Source: Psettodes erumei
Taxonomy: Eukaryota > Chordata > Actinopteri > Pleuronectiformes > Psettodidae
NCBI GenBank assembly: GCA_016785225.1
Contig: JAFBJZ010000855.1
Location: forward strand, 248,001-312,000
Direction of reading: 5' to 3'
DNA: 64,000 nucleotides
In this document: one piece after another, positions 28,001 to 38,680 of the stretch
How the letters are laid out: every line of letters starts with the position of its first letter
How positions within the stretch are numbered: the stretch's first letter is position 1
The notes under the pieces: generated by a model
What the model was told of the DNA's origin: nothing
What the model saw: the letters and a program-made list of their open reading frames with translations, nothing else
Databases searched by the model: none
Program-made: the position numbers and the translations under genes

Positions 28001-30650
28001 CATACCTGTACTGTATTTGTTGCCATAACAATGTTAATATGTCAGGGTGACCTCTTCCTTCCACCTTGATTCATTTCATTAGATTCAGTAAAACAATTAA
28101 TCTAATATGGGGCTTCTCTGTCTGTCTTTTGTCTGTCTTCCAGTACCGGATCGGCCAGCTGTATATGATCAGTAAACACAGTAATGAACAGAGCGAGCGT
28201 GGGGAGGGGGTGGAGGTGGTCCAGAACGAGCCGTATGAGGACCCCGAGCACGGATCAGGCCAGTTCACCGAGAAACGAATCTACCTCAACAAGTGAGTGT
28301 CTTCCTCTTGTCATGTAGGCTACCATATATTCAGTTCAGTCAAATAAATTATTTATTTTATATAATAGACCATCGATCGATCCCCAAAGGAGAAACCTGT
28401 CTGACTATCACCACAGCAACGTCAAAGCAAAGATCCTGTTATAGACTTTATATTCTAAATCTGTTTATATCTATTATACTATTAAATTTGATTTCATCTC
28501 ACGCTTAAAAAAACACAGTCTTTCAGCGCAGGTTGCCATTCATAAGGCTGCTGATAAAACTGTCAGGGGAGATTTGACAAAGAGAAGATGATGTGACATT
28601 TTTTCACTGCATGGCTGCCACTCGTCCTTCGAGCAGTCCTTTCATTTAACAGAGATTAGCCACTGGTTAGATGTCTAACCATACATTCATGTATTAGTTC
28701 ACGCCATAAGCATAATGACAATTCGCTTGTGTTATGATAATCACAACCTGAGAAAATATCATATATTATGCTTTGCAAGCTATACCAAGCATTGCTGTTG
28801 TGTTTTAGGAATGAGAAAATGAAAACTGGAGCTTGGTGTCCCTTTTCATCTCTCTCTCCATGCCTATTTTCCACCTCATCCTGTAGCTGGCCCCTGTGCC
28901 TTGTTAAACTTGATAAGTGTGAAACTGGGTATTTGATTTTCTGTTATGCAGATTCCAATTGAATTGGGTGCTGCGTGCAGTCTGAAGTATGTGGTCTCTT
29001 CACTTTCATTTGTGAAATTGCTATGAGTGTAACCCTGTATCACACTTTTTTTCTCTGCAGCATTGCAGCAAAACCAGTGTTGTGTACATTTTTACAAAAT
29101 AGTATGGTCTTTTCATTTATTACACTGATATGGTGAATCCAAGTGATGGCTTGGCTCAGCAGCTCATTGATTTCCCTTATTAAATCTACAACGATTTCAA
29201 AGGATGAGATGGAAACAAAGAGAACAGAGAAATTGGGGAAGAATGATAAATTCTGGAGAAAATCCCAACATGGCCTGTAAGATAATATCAGGGATAATGA
29301 GTATATACTTAGTGGACAACACACATCTGCAAATGCCATAATCATACAGACCTTAAATGTTCCACTGCTACTCTAGTACCTCGCTAGCCTGAATGTTTTT
29401 TTTAAAATCTTAGATGTTTTTGTTGCATTTATCCTCGCATGGCTTACTTACACAGCACTAATTCATTTGGCTCTTGGCCAGTCATATACTGTAGGCCTAT
29501 CGTCACCCGCTCCAATAGGTCCAGCAAATCCACCCCAAACGGTTGGCAGGAACACAAATCCATCAATATAACCAGCTCCTATCAAAGTAATGTAATTTGA
29601 AACTATTGATTTCCATAGAGAGATCAGAGCACAGGGTCAGCTGCAAGCAGAGACGTGCATTTGAGCTGATATACATTCAGTGTCTTGCTCAAGCACTTGC
29701 CAAAGACGGACCACTGAACCAAGATGGGACGTGCGGGTATTTAGGCAGGACTGAAAGGGATGAAGGTTTCAAAGGTTACATCTTACTTTGCATAATGAAT
29801 CCAACAACTTGGCCATCAAGTTCAAAGTAACTCAATCCACTGAGTTGTTTCAAGGTCTATTAGTTAGTACTATACAAATGTAGTTTCTAGGAAACAGGGT
29901 TGCATAGGCTATGCCTGCACTCAGTAGAAAAGTAGGAGACATAACAAAGGTGGAAGCAGGAATACATAATGTTAGTAGAGGATAAATTAGACTATGACAT
30001 AAAATAGGTCTCTCTGTTTGATCCATGTGAGGTACCAATTAATGTAATTATTACATTGTAGAGGTACAAAGCAAAAATGTAGGCTGTCTGTACAATAATG
30101 AAAAGATAACTATTGTCATTTGCTTCACTTATACAGTTCTTTCTTATTTAATGTTCAAAATGAAGAACAGTGTCTTCATTTCGATTTCATATTTCTCCTT
30201 CATTTCAGTCGTAATTTGTCCTGGACAGTTTTCCAGCAGTATCTCGTCAGAATTTAAATTTCATGTCTCTTTCTGGAGAAAAGTCCACACTGCAAAAATA
30301 CTGACACAGGCAACTGGGCCACTCAGTTCCCAAAAGTAAGACAACGAGACAGAAATGAAAAGAGAGGGCCACATGGACACCCGAAGTGAGAGGCAGAGAG
30401 GGTGAGGTTTTGTGGTCAGAAGTGACAAGTAAGTGGGCCTTTGGGAAATGTGTTATTGTGTGTGGTTGACTGTGTTTGTGCATGCGAGTGTGTGCGCGCT
30501 GGCATGCATGTCTGAGTTACTGTGTGTGTGTGTGTGTGTGTGGGCAGCGAGAGATGAGGTCAGTGTAAGTGACGGATAATTTGAGCAGTCACTGTCGGAC
30601 GCCGCGCCTGCCTCTCTCCACCCACGAACCACCTGTTACAGTGTTAAAAC

Positions 30651-30689
<39 letters not shown>

Positions 30690-33600
30690 CATGTGTGGCT
30701 TCAAGTTAAGGCGGTGGCAGTGTGGACATGCAACCAGTCTGCTGTGTCTGGACACTCCCCCTGGCTGCTTGACAGGCCATTGGAGGCAGACCAAGGGAAA
30801 TTGTCAGATCCATGTCCCAGTGGCCCACAGGGACAGTCAGTGACAAACCAGTATAATCTCCACATTCAATTACCAGAAGAGGAGGGTAGTAATGAGGGAG
30901 TTAAAATAATCAGTGTCTCGATCAAAAGCAAATTATCCTGAGATTGAAATTTAGTGCAATTTAATGACAGCTTTGTGGCCAATTATTGTGTTATTTGCTA
31001 AGCTTGACTTGCTGATATTCAGTCAGCAGGAATCTGAACCAACTGTAATTTGGGCTGCAATGAACTGTTTCTGAGGGAACTCAAGAAGGAGACAGCCCAC
31101 ATTCGCTTTTTGTGCCAGCATCAATAGCCTATCAGGACTTATTTCCAAAAGTATCACAGTTTTAAAAGGACCTCTGATCTGTTTTCTCTGTGTAAACATG
31201 TTTCTGTCACATCTGGGGGGTTGGCAGTTTCCCTCTACTTTCCCTCCACTCTCTGAGTGAGTATTTGCCTTTTTAACTGGACACTCACTAAGGTGCTTGG
31301 CTGCAGCTGTCAGCATTTAGGATCCATTTGTGCCGAATAATAGCTAGGTCTCTGAAGTGTCCACCCTCCATGTCCCTCTAGGTCTCTCACAGTCACTGCT
31401 CCGATGAGACTCCACTGCAGGGTAATCGGTTTAATCAACTTCCTCAGGGGTCATCATGGCTACTCTGGCCTCTATCATGGCTCTACACAGCTTGATGATT
31501 ATCATTGCCTATTTTGGGAGGTTGGACCGAGGAAAAGAATGGAGAAAATTAAGTAGAGGACAATTTTCACTGTGGTTATTTGTCTCATTAGTCCTCTTCT
31601 CTTCTCCTTCAGTTCACTAATCCATCCCCACTTCTTTCTCTTCCTCTTTCTTTTTCAGCAAGCTGCCCAGCTGGGCCAGAGCAGTTGTCCCTAAAATTTT
31701 CTATGTCACAGAGAAGGCGTGGAACTATTACCCATACACTATAACAGGTAATGCATCAGTGATACTTCCCTGTACTTTTGTCTTCAATGTACCCCTCAAA
31801 AAGTAAAGACATTCATGCAGGGGCATATGTTTTATCTACAGTACATTATCTTATGTAGAAACCGATTGTCTCATAATGAGGATCTCTCTCTTTGTAATAA
31901 CATGACTTTCTAATGATGTGGACAAGAACAACACACACACACACAATCTTCCATTTTCTGCAGCTCTGTGCAAACATTGTTCTGTTCACCTGCCGGCAGC
32001 CATTATATGGGATCATTGTGAGGGCAAAAGGATATGGAAGCAATATTCTGTCCAACACAGGAGCGGGGTTGGGGGTGGGCGAGAAGAAAGAGGTCATGAG
32101 GGATGGTGAGAGTGATGGGGAGAGGAAAGACAGGTTTAGCTGAAAGATAACAAGCGAACAGTAAGGCCGGGCGTGAACGGGTTTGCGTGTGACAGTGCAC
32201 TGCGTTTTGACTTTTTTCTCAACAGTTTTCATTAGAGCGCTTCATCGTGGGTACAGCAGCAACTCACGCACACCTAATTAGTGCAGAGGGATTCTGGTGA
32301 ATCATTCAAAGTGTCATCACTGCAATTTGCTGAACAACTTTTGAAAGTGTTACAAACTTTTAACAATGGAAGAACTGCTTTTTAATTTAACAAAACGACT
32401 ATCAACAGTATGCAGACGTCACTTCATTACCTCATCGTTAGCGTTCAGTAACTGCACTGCAGCAGGCAAAACAGCATGGCAGCACTTTCACAGGGACACC
32501 CAGCTCTCCTGTATATTTTTGTTGATGTGACTAAACGGCCTGCAGTGGGATTACACACATGAAGAATCATCAGCGTCACACAGATTTGAAAAACAGGACT
32601 ATGGTTATGATAAAAATGGGCTTCTCTCATGTGGTACTCAAGAACGACCGCTGAGGCTTAATGGTCTTGTTTCCATTTTGAACGAAATTATTTTGTTTAT
32701 TCTTCTTTCTTTCCTTTTCTCTCTTCTACCTGTCTGCCCCCCTCCCATTTTGTCCGATACACTGATGGTCTCTGCTGGGAATCTGGTCAGAGTACACGGT
32801 GAGTAGTCTGCAATCTGTCTGCTGCACACGCAAAATCTCACACGAAAAGGCTTTGATCTAACAGCTGACATGTAAATCAGTGTGGTGAAGGTCAAAGGTG
32901 ACAGTGGCCACACTTCCTCAGTGCTGCTGGCACTGGATGATAAATGCCTGTGCCTTTTCTGATAAGGTCCTGTCTGTGACATACATATGTTTTGCAGCAC
33001 CATCCATAGGAGCTGGCTCACATTTCAATGATGGCGCACTTTGGGTGCAATTTGGGACTGATGCATCTCAGATGTGCATAAAATGTTATGAGAATGAAGG
33101 CACATGCAGTACACTGAATATATATATATATATGTTTTTAAACTCATCTTCATCTCTTCAGTTACATGGATATTGTGATATTGTGCATTTTTATCGTGCA
33201 AAGCTACAGCAGAATTCCCATGGGTAGCACGATGTGTGAGAGAAGGAATGCGAGTTTTGATTGCGTTTGTGACATTCTGCTTATTTTTCTAACCTTCATT
33301 CATCAGATTGTGCTCGCAGCAGACAAAGTCTAATCCACACAGAAACAAAAACTCAGATTTTAGCATTTACATGCAGTGACATTTACCTACATCCATCCCA
33401 TCAAATACCCAGCGTGATTTGGAGCCCTGTAATCCAAACAATCTTTTTAAAGGGGTATCCAAGAGGCAGTAGTAATCAGCATCAACTACTGAGTCTGCCT
33501 TGGAGACAGCAGCCCTAAACCAGGTAAACCACGTGGTCCTCGACCTGCATGGCCACTTCTCTGGCTCCTTCTGGGGAAGCTCCAGGAATTATGTAATCCC

Positions 33601-34050
33601 CCCAGTGTGTTGTGGGTTTGCCCTGGGGTCATCCCACAGTTGGATATCACTGCTATACCTCTGCAGGGAGGTGTCCAGAATGAATCCTGACCAGAATCCC
33701 AATGAATCAACCTTTTTCATGCAAAGAAGCAGAGTGTCAACGCTGAGCTCCTCACCCTCTTGTTTATGGTGAACATGCTGGTCGATGCCCTTTTGAAGGA
33801 AACTCATTTTAGCTGCTTGTATTTTAAATTGAAACTGAAATGATTAGTCAATCAATCTATTACTTACCTGACAGAAAATCGAACAGCAACTATTTTGACA
33901 ATCAAGTTATGATTTGATTCATTTTCAACCAAAAATGCCAACCACTGCAGCTTCCCAATTGTGAAAATTGGCTGTTTTTCCCAGTCTTACATTATAGTTA
34001 ATTGACTGTTTGTCAATTAATAGTCAGTTTGTTTCAGTATTTTCTGATCA

Positions 34051-34097
<47 letters not shown>

Positions 34098-37000
34098 TAT
34101 TTTTAGACCAATTCAATGCAGCCTTACCTGAAATTAAATTAGTATATAATAGTCATTTACTACCCCAGCACTCATGACCAAACACAAAATGTAAGTCAAC
34201 TTGGAAGAGCTTCCCTTCCAGGCCAGATCTCTCCTCACCATGTTGGTTTGGTACACCACCTCCGTCCCTGCTGCACCAATCCACCTGTCAATATCGACTA
34301 ATCAAGAGAAGTTCCCATTGAAGACATTAACAAACTCCACAGCCCTCAGCAGTATAAATGGTTTAATTGACTGTCACTGAGAAAAGCAGGAAAGCTTTGC
34401 ACTGGGACAGCAGATGGACATTAGCCTGCCCACTTTACTTAGAAGGAAACGTCAATGAAGCTCACAATCAGCAGTGGGCTGATCTTTATCCCATGAGACT
34501 GCATAGACACAGCATGTGTCCTACATGAGTGAACCACGGTCTGACAGCCATGTACCGGAAAGCAGGCTTTCCTGAATCACAGGTTGGCAACATCTAAATG
34601 TTTGAAGAAGGTCATGTCAGCCAATGTGAACGTAAATGAGCAACTTTACGTCACGGGGCTGCCCAATGACGCAGAAGATGATGATGATAATGCTCAGTCT
34701 ATTGGTCAGACAGTCATTTGTATAACTAGTGATGGAGAAACCTGGATGACAGGCAATGTGATGTAGAAACGAATAATAAAGAGTCTGAAATAAATCAAAT
34801 AATTGCTCAGTCAGTCTTCTGTGAACATTATCTCCTCTAAGATTAAGGGTTATGTGCCTTGAGTTTCTGTCACGCAAACACACATGCGCACAGTCTTCTT
34901 ATTGTACCCTTCTCAGACATCCCAAGGCCAGTAAGCTTGACTGGGCAGTACTGACAACTGCACTGTGCACAGTAATTACAGTAAGAATGCACACTTTTTC
35001 ACACACTCACACACACACTCCTAGGTGTTCACCCAGCATCACGCCCTATAGCTCATTCTTTTCTATGCTGCAGACCACAATTGATCCATCGTGTTGTCTC
35101 CTGTCCTGCTGTGCCACACACATACACACACAAGCTTGTACATCAACAGCTTACGTAACCAGTATTCTGCTCTTTGGTTGTATAATAATTGGAAGTGTAA
35201 AGCTTTAATCTAATCAAACTGCTGTTGAATGGCAGTCAATGCGGCCAGAGGCAATTGTGTGTGTCTATAATCATTATTGCTGCTCTGGTTTGAGTTATAA
35301 AGCACCACCATGGAGATGCAATTGGACTTGCATCTCATCCTGTGGATAAGTTGACAGAAAATCTTCTACCTCTGTGATCTGATCTGGTATTGATTTCTCA
35401 CTGTCTCGTCTCTTTTTTCTCCTCTCTAGTGCTCCTTCCTGCCCAAGTTTTCCATCCACATAGAGACCAAATACGAGGACAACAAGGGGAGCAATAATAA
35501 TGTGAGTTTCGTGTGGTTGTGAGCCTGGGGTGTGAGTAGCTCTGAAAAGAAAGGGGGGATTGCAGCATGGCTTTTCAACAGATTTCAGGTTCTGTAAACT
35601 GTTTTGCACAGTCTCCTGTTGCACACATGTTTCACTGCCTCATCTTTTGTGACTTCCAGTATTTTTTCCAATATATTCGTGCTTTGAAGCCTCCAAATTG
35701 GAGCTAAAGGGCGTGAAGAGATTTTTTCATTCCTGTAGATCAGTGGTACGTCAGACTACCTGAAAGGCCGAACAACTGCTCTTCTTATAAAACTGTGGAC
35801 AGCGCTGTTTGTTGTGTGTGTAGGTGCCAAGCTGTCCATGTAACTAAACCGGAGCAGAGGAGATCAATAAACAGACAGACAGACAGACCATGTCACTTAG
35901 TTTCTTAGGCCGCCTGCTTTTTGCGGTTGTAACTAGAACTTTCTGCCCTAATTCCATTTTCCCCCTCTGTTGCGATCCACCGACAGAGGGGAAACATCAG
36001 GGACAGTCAGTGGGGGGGGCAGAGACGGAGAGCTGAATGTGCAAACAGCTGCTTCAACAGAGGGATTTTGTTACCACAACAAGCTACTCGTGGTTTTTTT
36101 GGGTCTTTCATCACTGTCAGAAGCACTTGGCTTGCTCTCTACCTCTACTTCACTGCTACTTAACACTTTTACCAGCAGTAGGTGCAAGTCTGAAGGTTAT
36201 GCAATGCGACTTCGATCCATACTGGAGCCGAAGACAAAAGGCCGCAGCTCCTCTTAGTGGTGGGTCAGGGGAGTTGCAAACGGATTCACAGATGGTCATC
36301 GTTTCACATTTAAAACCGATCGGAACAAGTGCGGATGTGGAAGAGTTCGGTTGAACTGTTTGCTTCTTCAGTCAAATTTGCACTTTCCCTGATCGCCTAC
36401 ACCATTTGCACAGCTCCTCTTTCTCTTCTCTTCCTCTGTTCTCCTCCCTCTCCTTTAATAACCATTTCATCCCTCTCACTGGGCTTCCTCTGTCTTCCTT
36501 TCTTTAAAAAAGTTCTAAAAGTGTGCAGGAAGTGTGATCAACTCTGTGACGCAGGAGCGGTGAAGTCATTTTGAAAAGAGCGGATAACTCCATGGCATTG
36601 CTTTGCTGTTCCTGTGTGAGTCACGCAGGAAGAACTGAGTGCATGGTGTGTCACTGACTGTGTGAGTCACATTCATCCTCACAGTTTGTTTAGTGTATTG
36701 TTTGAGGGTGAACCCAGGAGGAGGAAAGGTTCTCATCATGTCATCTGTGCTCTGTACATTTAAAACTAGAAGGAAATGATATCTTTGTGAAACCATGTAG
36801 CATCTTTGAACTTCTGCTTTCCGGCGCAATGTTTCATCATTTTCTTTCACCTTTCTGACTAAAACGAATCTTAACACGTCCAGCTGCCCCACCGCTGCCT
36901 TACCAAGTGACAGGGGAAATCACAGCGCATCATCCTACAGCATTTGTCAGCTGGTAAAGTGCATTATTGATTTTGCTGTCCTCCTCGCACACTGAACCGA

Positions 37001-37512
37001 TCCCTCTTCCTCAGATTTTTGGCAGCGAGCCCAGAGACGAGGAAACTGAGATATGTTTCCTGGACATCGCCTATGACGATATCCCAGAGCGCCACTACAA
37101 GGAGTCAGAGGTGTGGCAGGTCACTGGCCTCAGCATACGCTGCTTTTGTTTATATGTGTGCACAGGAGCGCAGAGTGAGTGAACGCATGCACATATGGTA
37201 GGGAGAGAGGGAAGGGGGGAAGCAGAATGAAAGGAGACGGCAAGCACGGGGATCAGAGATGGAGGTGAACAGAAGAATGATGCAGGGTAGGGCGGCAGCA
37301 AATGAGAAATGAAGAAAAGACATGCGGTGTACTTTATGTGCAGATAACAGAATAGTGTGTTATCTTTCCCCGGCAGTGCCAGCTCATTTTTGACCACCAG
37401 CCGGCCATCTGCCTCCTCTGAGTGATGGAGGGGAGGGAAATGCATGTTTATGTGTGGGGGAGGTGATGGACATTAGCTGTGGTGATTTGACATTTGTATG
37501 CGCGTGTGCATG

Positions 37513-37545
<33 letters not shown>

Positions 37546-38630
37546 ACACACACGTGCCTGTCTGTCAGGAGGTGGTGGTCATAAAAAGCTGAGCTATTAA
37601 TAATCAAGGGAGGTCGTGACAGCACCGCAGTGATATTTTATTATTGACGCCCTTTCTTACAAACACACACACACACACACAACTCCCACTGAGCTTTAGT
37701 CTTTTACCCGCTCGGAGCTAAGAATAGCACAGAGATGCCCGCCACAGCTAAAAGTGGAAATCACATGGCCAATGTAAATATCATTTGATTGAAAAAACAA
37801 ATGGGTTTAGTAGAGCACACCAGAGTCACACCTCCCCGCACAAAAGAGACCAGTGTCCTACATGAGTGAACCACGGTCTGACAGCCATGTACCGGAAAGC
37901 AGGCTTTCCTGAATCACAGGTTGGCAATCAGTGTCTGGAAGAAGGGGAATACATGTCCCTAACTGTCGAGGCACAAAAGTTTAAAAGCCTTTATTGTCGT
38001 GGCTGAATGACCAATCGACTGCATCAGGGTCCACGGTGTATTAGCCCCTGAGCTGCATGGGGGGGTACTTCAACTCATTTGATTTTATTTTGAAAACTGG
38101 GCTGATGTGATCCTGGTGTAATTCGTCTGAATCCGTGTTGTATTTGAGGACATTGTAAACCTGAACGATCAGGAAATGGCTGGCTGTTTTTATGAAGGCT
38201 CTGTCGCAAAGCAATATTGGTAAATGAAATTGGTTCAGCACGTATGAAAGAAATGGAAGTGAAATATCTTATGACATCTGCTATCAGATGTGTTCGGAAC
38301 AGACCCACCTCTCATTAGCAGTCCTCGTCTTGTCCCTCTTTGTCTGCCAAGAAACTTCATGACACGTTTTGTGCGCAGTCAAATGCAAACCTCCCCCAAA
38401 CTCTACCGCAGGTGCTTTTCCCAGCGGAGATGGAGAGAGTTGCATATCACCCCCACACACTCTCTATCTCAGTCAGACACATGACCCAAAGACAAATGAG
38501 CACTACTGCATAATAAGTCTATGGGGAACAGTGATTAATCCATTTAAGCTTTGTGATTAGGGACTCCCACTGTGCCGCACGGCTCGACTCCGCAGGTGAT
38601 CCTGTCCTATAGGCAGGAAGGGAGAAATTA

Positions 38631-38680
<50 letters not shown>

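Larger units (their letters stand above)
9780..28143 (+). other. pitpnc1: pitpnc1 intron 1 (18.4 kb)
   Basis: The donor is GAG|gtaggt and the acceptor ttccag|TAC. The first 300 bases stay CpG-rich; the rest is AT-rich, with microsatellites and fragments of dispersed repeats (listed separately). No open frame inside has splice signals or a recognisable protein family. It makes up more than half of the transcription unit, so intronic enhancers are likely, but none can be proved from one sequence. Confidence 0.85.
28293..31658 (+). other. pitpnc1: pitpnc1 intron 2
   Basis: The donor is AA|gtgagt and the acceptor tttcag|C; the split codon gives Asn. The intron is AT-rich, with two TG microsatellites near its 3' third (30521-30542, 30655-30685) and no recognisable gene. 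A low-complexity-free AT-rich stretch at about 30880-31010 contains several homeodomain-like TAAT/ATTA cores and is the best candidate in this intron for a conserved non-coding element, but conservation cannot be tested here. Confidence 0.8.
32799..35429 (+). other. pitpnc1: pitpnc1 intron 4, rich in dispersed repeats
   Basis: The donor is ACG|gtgagt and the acceptor ctctag|TGC. This is the most repeat-laden intron: two degenerate dispersed elements, an ATT microsatellite and one copy of an exact 75-bp direct repeat, each listed separately. No gene is visible. Confidence 0.85.
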
